Shown: positions 25,101-36,800 of the stretch, piece after piece
How positions within the stretch are numbered: position 1 is the first letter of the stretch
Layout of the letters: the number at the start of each line of letters is the position of its first letter
NCBI GenBank assembly: GCA_963969365.1
Contig: OZ017756.1
Coordinates: 2,542,001 to 2,606,000 of the forward strand
Reading direction: 5' to 3'
Length of the DNA stretch: 64,000 nucleotides
From: Asterochloris sp. CNOR1
Lineage: Eukaryota > Chlorophyta > Trebouxiophyceae > Trebouxiales > Trebouxiaceae
Position numbers and translations under genes: made by a program
The notes under the pieces: model-generated
Database searches by the model: none
The model's input: the letters and a program-made list of their open reading frames with translations, nothing else
What the model was told of the DNA's origin: nothing

Positions 25101-28100
25101 GCAGCCTCTCAGCGGTATCTGCAGCCCACAGCAGATCGTGCGCAGACTCTCTGTTACCAGCCATATTTCAGCTCGTCTCTAATTGCAGTGCCCTACATTT
25201 GTCAGCACAGCTCAGGGGCACTCCGCTGGCAGCAGCAGGTAGCCAGCACATCTGTTTACAGCAGGGCCCTCTCTGGCCATCTGCTGACTTTCAGTCTGCT
25301 GCGTGCAGCAAATTCGGGCCTGAACCTGTTCCATCTGCAGCCCATTGTGTCATTTCCAAAGGCCTGCCACTCCCTGTGACCATTGACCCTGCTGAGCTGG
25401 CAGTGTGATGGCTGCCTGCAGGACTTGATTCACATTGATGGCTCGTTCTACGAGGTGGCTGGCTGCCAACAGGAGCTGGGCGCAGGGATGACCGGGCGGG
25501 TCTCTGTTGCCTACAAGTGGGACAGCGAAGCCAAGACGCTGCACAAGGTGAGTCGTCCTGCACAGCTTGCAGAGCCCAATACATCCCCTGTTGGTCCTGC
25601 TCCCTGCCGGGGCTTGATGGATGGCCCAAGGACTGGCTTGCACTGTGGCACCCAGTTTGCTCCTGCTTGAGTTGCCTGCTTGTCTGCTGGTAGGCTGTGG
25701 CAGTGGAAGGCACCAGTCCTGCGCCGCACCTCGTGCTTGGGCTTCCCTGCTTGTCTGTGGCAAAGCAAAGCACCAGGCCTGCCCTGCACCTCCTGTTGGC
25801 AGCCCAGCATGGGTGTGGCACTGAAGGGCACCAGAGCTGCACCTCCTGCTTGAGCCACCCTGCTTGTCTGCTGACCAGCTGTGGCACTGGCAGGCACCAA
25901 GGCTGCCTCGTGCGTCCTGCTTTAGGCAGCCTGCTTGGTTGTGGTACATGGTGCTGTCCTGCTGCCCTCCAGGGATGGCACCCTGAAAGGTGCAGGGCCC
26001 ATAGTCTGCCCGCCATTACTCATTGTCCTGCTCCAGTTTGATGCAATTCATGGCAGCCCGCCTGGCCCCGCAGGTGGCTCAGAAGCGTATGGTGGTGCCG
26101 GCCACCCAGGAGGCCAACAAGTTCTTTGTGCGAGTGCGCCGCGAGTTCAGCTCGCAGGAGGTGGCCCACCGCGTGGTGGTGAAGGGCGTCAAGGGGGGCC
26201 ACGTGCCTGCCTGCCTGGGCCTGGTGGAGCAGCCTGACGAGCACTGCGCTCGGCTCTTCATGCAGTGAGCCGATAGTGTACTGAGAGCAGCCTGCCTGGG
26301 GTGCACAGGGTGGCACTTGCTGCTCCAATGGTATGTTGGAAGGCATCAACAGCAAACCTGATGAAGGTGTTGGCAAGACCCCATGATGTGGGCAAGGGGC
26401 CTGGCACTCCAGTGCACTGCTAGCGTGTCTGCCTGGTTCTGACTGGATGATCTGCAGGCGCTTCCTGGGGGTTGCAGACAGGCTGGAACCTCAGCTCGTC
26501 TGTGAGGCCTGTGCCTGGTACTGGCTGACCTCTACCCTTTCCTGCAGGGTGGTGCCTGGTCAGGACCTGCAGGCTGCCCTGGACGAGAGATTCGGCAGCG
26601 ACCGCACCTGCCAGGAGTACAGGGATGTGGCGATGGCCATCACCGACACGACATGCAGGGTGGGTCTGCTTTTTACTTCTGTTGTGGTGGGAGCTGCCAA
26701 AAGCTTTGCTGGGCATGTCAGAAGACAGGGTTAGGGTACAACATACACCCGTAGCAGCCAAGAAGGAAACAAAATTCTCTTGCACTGCGTCTTGTCATGC
26801 CTGGCAGGACGGAGCATGGGCAGCCTCTTGCTCCCAAGCGCTAGCAGAGCATTGTGCCTCCGGGGTTGCGCCTGCTTCACTGTGCGTCTGCACAGAGCTG
26901 CTTGCACAGAGGTACTGCTGCCGAAACAAGAGGCTCCCGCCGGCAATAAACAGATGCACTGCCAGCACCAGATTTAAGCAACTCTTGCATCACCACTGAG
27001 ACAACCCCAGCTGCCCCTGGCCCCATCCCTCCCCCGAGTCTGTGTAGGTCAACCACGCTGAGAAGCCTCCGAGTGCTTTTCCAGGCAGCAGCGACTGGGC
27101 CACCAGCCTCAGCATGCTTGAGCGCCAATGCCTTGCTGGCACCTGGCCTTGGAGCCAATTTGAGCAGATGGAACATGACTGCAGGAGACGCCTTGAAATT
27201 CAGAGTATCGGCCCCGGTGACTGTGAGTAAGACAGCCCTCCCTTGGCTGCAGTTCATGGCTGGCATCCACGCCGAGGGCGTGGCGTGGACCGACTGCAAA
27301 GCCGCCAACATGATGGTCAGGTCGCTGGAGCTGACGGAGGACAAGACCTGCCTGAAACATGGCGTCACCTTCCTGGACTTTGGGGGCGCCACCAGCACGC
27401 AGGACGGTGAGCTCATCTGTTGGCCGAGGCTTGCTGCAAGCAGCTGGCTGCATGTGCCTGCCTAGCAGCAGGACTGATGATCTGCTGAGCTTGAACAAGC
27501 AAGCCCTGAATTGTCACGCATCCAGGAAGGAGCGCCCCTTTGCTGCTTTTAGAGGAGTCAGCAGCATGTTTGATGGTTAGGCACACTCGGCCAGAACTTT
27601 CAAGCCAGCATGACACCTTCATGACTCTTGTCCGGGGCCACCAGCAGCCAAACTTTAGACCACTAATGCATGCACCAATCCAAGTGGTGCAAGTTCTGTT
27701 GACTTGCTTGCTTTGGAAAAAGATGGATAGGTACCTTTTGATCACAGACGTGTCCAAGGCCAACTGCATAAACAAGCGCTGGGAGCGCTCAGCTCTCTGC
27801 ATGCTCCGAATCGACGAGGGCAGGCACCACACTGAGCACAAGTTGTGCCTGCCTGCAAATGTGGCAGCTGAACAGCTGTGAGCCATCTCAGCTGTTCTCT
27901 CAGAGGCCGGAGCCTCTCCAGCCTGCTGATGATTCAGCCATGGTTATACTGAGCTGAGACCAGCAGCAGCAGCGCCTGTCATTGAAAGGGGTCTGACATT
28001 GAGCAATTTTAACTCTGTGCGCAGGCGCCTCAGCCTTGGACACCGCGCTCACTGTGGCCTACTCCTCCCCCATGGTGGTGATTGAGATGCTTTTTGATGC

Positions 28101-28756
28101 CAACCCGTTGGCTGAACCCTCAAAGTATGCGTGGGCTCGCTATGACCCGATCACCCAGGACCTGTGGACGCTGGGGGAGCTGCTGTTCAGCCTGCTGTTT
28201 GGGCGCCCAGCCTGCTTCAGCCTGGAGGGCGTGACCAGCCAGCACAAGTGCCTGGCTAAGCAGCTCAACAAGCAGCTTGAGTGGGTGAGTGGTGCTGGGC
28301 AATCCACTGACGACCATCACTGCACCGCATGCAAGCTTGCATCACTTCAGAAGGCAACGCTTGTGATTGAGCCTTGCTGTATGGGCACTCGTGCCTGGAG
28401 CTGGTTGGCTTGACATCAGCACCGGATATTTGAGCAGTCAGGAGGCAGCAAGCATGGGCAAGCCTTCACTGCCAAGGACTCAGAGCAGCCATATTTGCCA
28501 GTGATGGTTGATATGCTGCGTTTCTTGACATGTTGGGAGACTGGCCATGTACCTGCAGGTGACCCAGCTGGACGCTGGACGTTCGCCGCCTCAGCTCCTG
28601 CAAGAAGTGGCTGGCAAGGCCTGTCAGCAGTGGACATCGAGAGTGGCTGACAGGCTGCGGGAGTGCTGGCACCTCCCAGATCGCAACAAGCAGATTCTTG
28701 CCGCCTTTGTCAAGCGCACCAATGAGATAGACGCGAGACACCCCCACGTGACCTGA
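19103..28756 (+). CDS. Coiled-coil protein fused to a protein kinase domain
   Basis: Sixteen exons join in phase to 863 aa: 19103-19398, 19666-19782, 20094-20222, 21045-21140, 21396-21485, 21728-21844, 22270-22392, 23045-23179, 23821-24030, 24574-24721, 25422-25547, 26074-26264, 26458-26659, 27253-27406, 28025-28284 and 28559-28756. Residues 15-95 are a Pro/Ala-rich APSKAP repeat. Residues 100-440 are charged and probably coiled coil. Residues about 490-800 are a divergent kinase domain: glycine loop GAGMTGRV (507-514), VAQK with Lys533, catalytic loop WTDCKAAN (Asp674, Lys676, Asn679), LDFGG (Asp702), and DLWTLGELLFSLLFGRPA in subdomain IX. The catalytic residues are kept, although His of HRD is replaced by Trp, so activity is likely but unproven. 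The start is uncertain: the frame is open upstream to 18917. I do not recognise the orthologue. Confidence 0.72.
19128..19320. repeat. APSKAP-coding short tandem repeat
   Basis: CCCAGCAAGGCAC and CCCCTGCC units recur about every 30-36 bases, encoding five or six PAPSKAP motifs. The region is low complexity and probably disordered. Confidence 0.8.
23667..23840. repeat. Triplicated acceptor and start of kinase-gene exon 9
   Basis: CTGCAG followed by G(G/A)CTGCTGTG occurs at 23667, 23740 and 23815, spacings 73 and 75. The last is the acceptor that continues the long open exon (23821). The first two are followed by shorter open frames (RAAVTRLRH, RTAVVVAAA) and look like decayed copies or minor alternative acceptors. 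Confidence 0.85.
25640..25955. repeat. Tandem repeat, about five units, in kinase-gene intron 11
   Basis: Units containing CTGCTTGTCTG, GTGGCA(G/A)/GTGGCACTG and AGGCACCAG or AGCACCAG repeat about every 60-75 bases between exons 11 and 12. All are diverged and non-coding. Confidence 0.7.
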
Positions 28757-29478
28757 TGGAATTGCTGGCAGTGTAGCAGACATCAAGTAACCTTCAAGCC
28801 TGGCTAGGAACTTTTGTTGGGACTACAGCCTGTGATTAAAAGATGTCTGCTGTGATGTCCCCCCACTGACATTACACAGGCAAAAGATATGTGACAGTCT
28901 GCCTCATGCAGGGTGATCAGCTCATCAAGCATGGGCTCTCTGCAAGATATCAACCTTGCCTGTGTGACAAGCATGTTCGCAGCAGGTGACTGAACATCTT
29001 GCCTGTATGTATGAGCCCCAGCAAGACATATGCCAGACTGGCGTAATTGCACACAACCCCACGCATGACAGATTTTGGGTGCAATGAAAGAGCAGGATGG
29101 CAGCACTGCGCACCTCAGGTGTCATGCCTCCAGCAATCCCATGAGCTAGCAAGCCTTGCTGTTCCATGACAGGTGATGTTGAAGGACGCTACAGGTGCAG
29201 TAGCTTGAAATCACATCAAGCACATAGTCCTCCTGGGAGCTGGTAGACAAGCTGGTGGAAGTTGCTGGCTTACTAGTCTAGAGGCTGGATGCTGTGGATT
29301 TGAAGACATAACAATGTGCCTTATCTGTCAGAATGAGCTCATCTGCAGTACTGTTGGGTCAGCAGTGACTAGACTACACCAAACATGTACTCCTGCTCAA
29401 AAACGAAGCAGCGGCCACCAGCTGTCACAAGCAGTGGAGAAACAACATACTCTCATACAGTAGTGTTCAGAAAAGAGC
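28757..29478. other. Convergent intergenic region
   Basis: Lies between two gene 3' ends (kinase and membrane protein). I see no coding sequence and no clear poly(A) motif. Confidence 0.45.
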
Positions 29479-31589
29479 TCAGCATGAGCAGCTGCCGTTA
29501 TCAGGCTTGGGGGGTTCCTTGCTGGGGCCGGCGTCTGCGTGTGTGCTGGGTTTGGTGCCCCCATTGTTGTCAGTGCTGGAGGTGGAGGGGGCACCATGCT
29601 GGGGGCTGACACTGACGGGGATGCCCGGCTGAGGCGTTCCCAGCAGGCTCTGAATGTCGGAAGTGCTGGCACTCTCCAAGTTATGCGCAAACTGGGCCAG
29701 TGCAGCGTGTCGCTCCCCCTCGGTCATGTCCCTTGTAGTCTCAATGGAGGGGGCCTTGAGCAAGGCAGTAGTAGTTGACAGGTAGTGACGCATATCCTGC
29801 ATGCAAGAACATGTAGGCTCAGTGCCAAACAAATGTGTTGATGTGCTGTATTGTGTTGTGCTGGGCAGCTCCCAGACAGTTCACAATCTGCAGTCTGTGA
29901 CTGAAGGGCTTCACGGTGCCAGCAAGTCTGCGCCGCATCACTCCCTGTGTTAACATGACAGCACGCAGAGCATTAGCAGCAGTGAACATGGGTACCTTGT
30001 TGTCTGAAGGGTTCCATCACAGCTGGAGCACAGCAGTGGCTCATGCATGTGCTACACATGTCAATGAAACTGTGTGGCGGCAGCTGGACGCCAGAGCATG
30101 ACCTGGCTTGCATGACACCAGCTGAGAGCAAGGCAAGAGAGCTTGTGGCAATCAAGGTGAGACTGCAGATGACAGTGCAAGTAGGCACAACCCTACCAGG
30201 CCGCGACTGAGTGTAGTGTCCATGATTCTGCTCGTGACTTGGCGTCGCACAGCCTCGAATGCCGGGTCATCAGGCGAGGGTTCACCAGTACTGCTGAAGG
30301 CCCCCGCTGCTGTGAGTGGCTGGACTGAGGCTGCACTGCCAGGCGCAGCAATTGCTGAATCGATAGCAGCAGTATGTTTGGCGCCTGTGATGGAAGCAGC
30401 AGGCCCTGCAGCTGTGTGGGTGGTGGCACCCTGCGCTGCACCTGCTGCTGAGCCTGCAACAGTGGCTGTCTCTCCACCTGAGCAGCTGGCACCAGCAGCT
30501 GTGGAGGCAGCGGTGGCTGGCAAGCTAGCCTGGTGTGGCGCTGCTCCAGTGTCTGAGGGGCCAAAGGTGGCTGCAGCAGCGGCGGGGTTCTCAGAGGCCA
30601 TGCACTCCTCGGCAGCTGTTGAGGTGGAGGCTGTCACAGCCATCTGTTGGACGGCTGCCACCAGGTCATTGATAGGAGGGAGAGGGGCGTCACTCAGCGA
30701 AGGCTGGAGCTGCTGCAAAATGGTGTGAAAGTCCGCGGGTGTGGTGGCATCGGCCTGCATCAGAGCAGCGCAAGAGCTCAGGTCGGCCAAAAGACAACCT
30801 GCTATCATGCACACAGGAGAGTCAAAAAGAGGGCTGGAGCGTGATCTAGCACAGGGTCTCAAGCCGCAGGCAAAGAGTTGCGCGGTGCATCAACAGCAGG
30901 TGCAGGATCAGGAACAAAGAGTTGATGCTGCACGCATTTTGATCAGCTGACAGAATGCAGCCGCTGATATAACATTTACAGCAGCACAGCACCTCAGGGC
31001 TGACTTGTGTCACAGGCAGCTGGTTGGCCGCCGCATCAATATTGAACACAAAGGGACTGACAGCACCATCGGTGCTGGTGCTGGTCTTCCTGCAGCACAT
31101 TTGCCAGGCTTATTAAGGTGCATGAACAATGACCCTGACAATGCGTGGCGTTCTGCCCCAGCTCTGACCAGCAAGTGCTTCCTGAGCTGGAGGAAGCAGC
31201 TGCATGGATGCAAAACCGCACAGAATAAGCAGGGATGCGGCTGAGTGCACACTGACTGACGCATCAGCCAGGACACCAAATGATGTTGCGCTCCACTGCA
31301 GCTGCAAATGGATAAGAGCTGCCACCACTAGAACAGCAGCAACATATGTGCCAATGACTGCACGAGCCAGGTGTCGCACTGTTACTCTTGCTGGTGACAA
31401 TGCACCTTGCAGAAAACCTCTTCTTTGGTCGTCTTGCCCGCCGTTGCCAAATTGAGTGCGGTACGCTGCCACAAGCAGCAGCAGGAGAATGAGGCCCACG
31501 GGCATGTTGCTGCCTTGCCACAAAAGATCTGCAGGGTTGTGGAGGCGGTCATAAGTCACTAGATGTGGCTGGATCTGCCCCTGACTCAT
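29479..31589 (-). CDS. Unrecognised membrane protein with Ala-rich middle region
   Basis: I do not recognise this gene. Proposed minus-strand exons are 31589-31261, 31089-30993, 30754-30197, 29944-29885 and 29796-29479, in phase for 453 aa. Residues 30-45 (MPVGLILLLLLVAAY) and about 76-95 (IGTYVAAVLVVAALIHL) are hydrophobic enough to span a membrane. Exon 3 encodes a long Ala/Thr/Ser/Gly-rich, probably disordered stretch that ends in FEAVRRQVTSRIMDTTLSRG, perhaps a helix. The C-terminal exon has TEGERHAALAQFAHNLESA and a Pro/Ser-rich end. Exon 1 uses a GTCAGT donor and the small exon 4 is the weakest; between exons 3 and 4 another exon may be missing. Membrane segments and open exons support a real gene; function unknown. 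Confidence 0.55.
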
Positions 31590-32132
31590 GGGGTCCCATT
31601 GCAGAATGCAGGTGCAGAGGGATCAACAGGTCACCAAAGGCCTCTCTGACTGCCAGCGCCTGCAAAGGCAGCTGTCTAGAGGCTTGGAGAGGCAGCCTGA
31701 ATGACAACCTGCTTTCCAGATCTCAGGCTGTGTCACGTGCAGCGACCTGATGTGTGCCAGATGCTGCAGGCACTGCACATGCATATTTGCTGGCTGTCTG
31801 ATAAGCTTGCAGTGTTCTGAGGCAGAAGCCTCAGGCTGAGATCTTGTGCAGGACTCCGACAATGGCAGGGCATCGACGACAGGGAGCCTTATGTGTGCCT
31901 GATCGCAGGCAGGCATGATCAGCCCTGGCTCAGGAGGTCAGGCATCTGATGTCACCTTGCTTGCCGCCCGGCTGTGCTGTGAACAGGCTGATACAACTCT
32001 TCCTTCCTCTTCCTCTGGATCACCTGGTGGTGGGGAAAGCTGAGGACTGGACTGCACAGATGGTCTCAGGGTTGCGATTGTATCAGATGAGGCTAGGTTA
32101 CGGGGTGACAAGTGACGACAGGAACCAGTACG
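31590..32132. promoter_or_regulatory. Divergent intergenic region, membrane protein / small protein
   Basis: 543 bases between two oppositely directed starts. No coding sequence is supported. It should hold both promoters. Confidence 0.45.
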
Positions 32133-33613
32133 ATGTCCTTTCTGCCTGACAGAGGCTCACCAAAGCCGGAGGGAAGGAGGCGGGTTGAACTTCCAGCAAG
32201 GAAGGACAGCTGGGATTTTCTCAAAGGCAGCGGCCCCTCCTCTCCAGAGGTATGTGCAGAACGGTGGCAGCAGTCTCCGTGCTTCTACCGCTCCTCACTG
32301 CACCACTTATGTCATGCAGGCCCATGTTGTTGAGAAGCACAGGTTCAAGCCTGGCTGGCATGAGATGCGCCACAGGGACCAGCCTGATGCAGAGCAGGTC
32401 AAGCATGCGATGCAACAGCAGCAATCGCGATTTGACGACCAGGTGCAGCCCTCGAGTGCCCTGCCATCCAGCAACTTGCAGCTTCCTGTGCGGCATGTGC
32501 TCGCTACAGCTGTTGGCAGGCGTGGTCTTCTTGTCAAAGCATGCCGTGGATTCTGCAGGACTCAGCAGGTTCACAGCTCTTGCTGCAGCAAACTGCAGAA
32601 CGTAGCACGCTCGCCACAGCTGTGAGGGACTGGTCCAGTATTGCAATCTGTGAGGCTCACCTGCCCCGTGTAGGATCCTAGCATGATCCAGGCACTTGGA
32701 GGGGACGTGCTGGCAGGGTATGACAGCCGCAACGGGAGCCCCAGCCCCTCCCCGTGGCTCAACAGGAGGCATGCGGCAGCCCTGGCTGCTCAACACAGGT
32801 GGGATTGGTCATGCGTACCATACCAAGGGATGACTCAGCACTGGTCCATCTCCGCACCATCTCATCACCATCTCTGGTTGTTCTGCTGCTATCACATGGT
32901 GCAAAACTTTCTTTTATGGTTGCTGACATCAGAGGAACAGGCCTGACAGTGCAGCACAAGCTGGGCATGCAGAGTGCTTGAACACTTATCCAGACGGTTG
33001 TCTGCACTCCTGCAGCTCTACTGCATTGCGTGACGCCATGCACCTCTGTCTGCGCCGCCATGTTGCAAAAGAGCTGCTGCTTCCAAAGTGCGCCAAATGA
33101 GAATCTCACCATGTAGGGGAGAGGATGCAGGCTCGCCTCCACCTCCGCCCTGGCTCAACAGGCGGCATGCTCCACAGTACCCCTCCTCTGAAGTTGTAAG
33201 CTCCCAGGGCAACAGGTGACACAGTCATTGCAGCTCAGTCAGGCACGAACTTGTCATGCCACTGGCTGCGTCAGGGCCTCTGCACTTGCCTTTGGCCTGG
33301 CTTGCAATCATGCTCAGGGAGCATTCTCTCCTTGAAATGAATGGTAGCACAGTGTCAGTCTGCCTGCGTATCTGCCTTGTAGACAGCTTGTGCTTGCCAA
33401 GATGGTGATCACAACAAGCTCAATTGCAGGGAGAAGCAGACGGAGCGCATTCATGAGATGCGGAAACAGCGAATCATGACGGAGGGCCTGGTTGTCACAA
33501 AGCGGCCAGACAATGTGGACAGCCTGCTGCACAGACCACCATCAGGGCCTGCATCTGCAGAGTATGCAGCTCACTCCCAGCATATGCCTAAGCGGCCAGC
33601 CATGCAGCGTTGA
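32133..33613 (+). CDS. Small basic protein of unknown function
   Basis: I do not recognise it. Four exons (32133-32249, 32320-32442, 32674-32798, 33430-33613) join in phase to 182 aa. The protein is rich in Arg, Lys, Gln and Pro and has no membrane segment. Readable parts are SWDFLKGSGPSSPE, KHRFKPGWHEMRHRDQP, DVLAGYDSRNGSPSPSPW and EKQTERIHEMRKQRIM, the last likely helical. The start was chosen as the first ATG with good composition; an ATG 21 bases upstream is also in frame. Intron 3 contains an echo of exon 3. It converges with the NARS gene, whose stop is 249 bases away. Confidence 0.6.
33140..33205. repeat. Echo of exon 3 (3' end with donor) of the small-protein gene
   Basis: CCCTGGCTCAACAGGCGGCA at 33149 mirrors CCGTGGCTCAACAGGAGGCA at 32752 in exon 3. 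Both continue through a CAACA(C)AGGT-type donor (32791-32800 and 33204-33215). It lies about 400 bases downstream, within the intron. Confidence 0.75.
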
Positions 33614-33720
33614 GGCAGCCAGGGGTGGCACTCTCCCAGTACAGGCACATCAATACAACCCTTATCGTCAGGCACTACAATTTAATTGGGTACTATGGGT
33701 ATAGTCGTGCTGATTGACGT

Positions 33721-33725
33721 TTACA
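33721..33725 (-). terminator. TGTAA polyadenylation motif of NARS
   Basis: Plus-strand TTACA, that is TGTAA on the gene strand, stands 137 bases after the NARS stop codon. Confidence 0.5.
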
Positions 33726-33861
33726 GAGACTGCTGTGTGAATGTGCTTCAACAGCCTGAGCAGACTGCCCATGGCTTCCAGGCCATGGGCAGGGCCTTTA
33801 TTGGCCAGGAGCAGTCCACTGTTGCACATGAACATCAAGAAGAATGCCAGCGCTGCAATTA

Positions 33862-36800
33862 TCAGAAATCGCAGTGGCCAGGGTATCGTGGAAAGGGGAT
33901 GACATCTCGGATGTTCTCAACGCTGGTGCAGAACTGCACCAGGCGCTCAAAGCCCAGGCCAAAGCCTGCATGGGGCACCGAGCCATATCTGCGCAAGTCC
34001 AGGTACCACCAGTAGTCCTCAGGGCTGAGGCCGCAGGACTCCAGCCGGGAAGTCAGCACCTGCAGCAGCAGAGTCCTGCTCAGAGACCACAACTTGCTGC
34101 CCTGCCAGGTGCTGATCATGTGTGCAAAGCTGTCCAGCCAGTCAGAGTTAGCTGCAGCCTATCCTGCGTATCTGTGCGCAGAGCCCAGAGATGGGCACGC
34201 ACAGCAGAGACAAGAGCAGCACCATGAAAGCCAGCACAAGCTGATGCAGGGCTGCCAGCTCACGTCTAGGCGCTCCTCCCTCTGGCTTCCGCCGATCAGC
34301 TCCCCCACGCGGGGCACCAGGAGGTCCATGGCAGCCACCGTCTTCTGGTCATCATTCAGGCGCATATAGAATGCCTGCAACATAGTGTGGCCACCATTGG
34401 CAGCTCCTTTGTGTACTCACAGGGCCTCCACAGCCAGGCCCACCGGGCCCTTGCTTGCGCAGAAGTGGGCTTGTGGCATTCAGGCTGACCAGGACAGGCA
34501 GCAAGAGCCTGCTTGTGGCCTTCAAGCTCATCAAAACAGAGACATGCACTGTGGAGACTGGTGGTTAGGGTGTCCCATGGCCAAGCCTGCGGCAGACAGA
34601 CTCGCGGGCGCCAAATTCGTCCTGTTCTTGCTGCTGTTATGATCTCTCTGCTTTGTTGAAATCACTGCCCACCTTGATGTCTCGTGGGTAGTCCATGACA
34701 AACAAGGGGGTCCCCCCAAACTCCTTCTCCACGAGGTAGCGCTCATGCTCACTCTGGAGGTCAGTGCCCCATCTGACAGGGAACTCGAATTTGACCGGCG
34801 CCTTCTGAAGGAGGGCCACTGCGTCTGTGTAGGACACGCGGGCAAAGGGGCGGTCCACCATGGCCTGCGCAACAAGGGCAGCAAACTTACAGTTGGCCAG
34901 CATTCATAATGGCTCAGTACCCCTTCCACTGAAGGGCCACGCTGCAGATGATGCTGCAGGAGGGCCACTGCAGCTGTCCACAACACACGTGCAAAAGGGG
35001 GTCCACCAAGTCTCACAGATCGCAGGGCAGTCCTGCACGTGTGACCTGATGCTGCAGGGCGGCGCTCTGCATGGTCAGACTGGTCTGGGGATTCTGCTTG
35101 ATGCAGTACATCTGCCAGTCTCATAGGAAGGTGCGTACCTGCAGGCGTTGTTGAAGGCCAGCCTCGTTCTGCTTCTGGAAGAAGTCCATGTCCTCTGCGC
35201 AGTGCTCCAGAATGTAGCGCACGCAGTGCTTGAGGTATGCCTGCACGGCAGTGCAGGCAGGGCTCACAGCTCACAACACTGCTTTAATCTTGTGCTGATC
35301 ACTGTCGGGTGCTGTGTAAACTCACCTGCAGCACCCTGCCTGGGTACAGCTCTACTGCCTGTCTGCAGTGCCAATCAGTGGCATCTCCAGCTGCAGGCAA
35401 CACTGCTGCATGAAGTCCCCAGCCAGCTGGGTGCCTCCTGCCCTGCTAGCTTCTGGTGTCACTGTGCCTGCAAGATACCGCACTCACCTCTGCACAGGCC
35501 ATGTTGTCTGCCAGGTCCGCAAAGGCCATCTCGGGCTCAATCATCCAGAACTCTGCCAGGTGGCGAGCTGTGTTGCTGTTCTCAGCCCGGAATGTGGGAC
35601 CTGCACACTGCAAGCTGTGCAGACTCAGCCAGAAGAAAAGGGAAAACAAGAAAGAAAAGAAAAAAGTGGAGCTGCAGAACCCGTGATGGCAAGGCAGCAC
35701 ACTTCAGCTCCACTGGGTGGCAATGATGACGTGCTGGCGGCTGTGCGATCGTGTACATGCTGAGCTGCCAGATGAGGGCTGTAAAGCCTGTCCTAGCCAC
35801 AACAATGGCAGGCACCACTTAACCACCACGCAACTACCAGACAACCACCCCACAACCACCAGCCACTAGCCACTGTCCATGACCAGCCACGGCAGGGACT
35901 GCAGCTATGCTGGCAGGCTGCTGCCAAGTATGCATGGCAGCCACATCAGCTCACCAAACGTGTACACATCCGACAGCGCAGTGGCGAAGATCTCGGCATT
36001 CAGCTGCCCAGAGACGGTCAGGAAGGCAGGCTTCTCAAAGAAGTCCTGGCTGTAGTCTGTGTGCCCCTGCTGTGTCTGGGGCAGGCCCTGGGCCAGGCGC
36101 GCCTGCTGCTGGGCTGCAGCCAGCCTGGCCTTGGCCTGCATGAGCTGGTGGAGCGCCTGCTGCTCCTGCAGCAACCAGCAAGGACGAACTCAGTCTGAGC
36201 TTTGCCTGGCACATGGCGCATCCACCCGCACTCTGGCCTGGAGGCAGTCTTTGGCCCAGGCGCGCCTGCTCTCAGGCTGCAGCCAGCCTGGCCTTGGCCT
36301 GCATGGGCTGGTGAATCGCCTGCTGCTCCTGCGAGGTGGACATCAGCCTAAGCAGCATCTGTCATGTGGCGCTGCAACATGCATGTCGTTTTAGGCAGTC
36401 CCTGGGCCAGGCACATCTGCTCCTGGGTCATGGCCGGCTTGGCAGTGGCCTGCATGAGCTCGTGCAACACCTGCTGCTCTTGCGCACGCAGCCATGCTTC
36501 CATCGGACGTCCCAGACTATCACGCATCTGAAACACCATTGTAGAGGGCAGAGGCCCCGATGTCAGCTTGACATTGTTACTGCTGCCACTGTCCTGGTGC
36601 ACAGCATAGCCTTTCTGCATGAAACAAACCTTTTGAAAGGCCCAATGTGCCATCTTAGTACAAAGAGTGCCCAGCTAACATAACACAGTTCCCCACCTTA
36701 TGCATGTCCTCCTCACTGCTGCTCTCCTTGGTGCGCTGCTTGGCCTCCTTCACAGCTGAGCCGCAGCTGCTAGCTTCACGCTCCAGGGCAGCCAAGTCCT

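Noticed and set aside
25291-26016. 241-codon minus-strand open frame
   Set aside because: Made by the five-unit intron repeat; repeats in phase keep it open without coding value.
34531-35274. 247-codon minus-strand open frame
   Set aside because: It overlaps NARS exons 8-9 in another frame plus the intron echo of exon 9; only the echo part resembles a protein.
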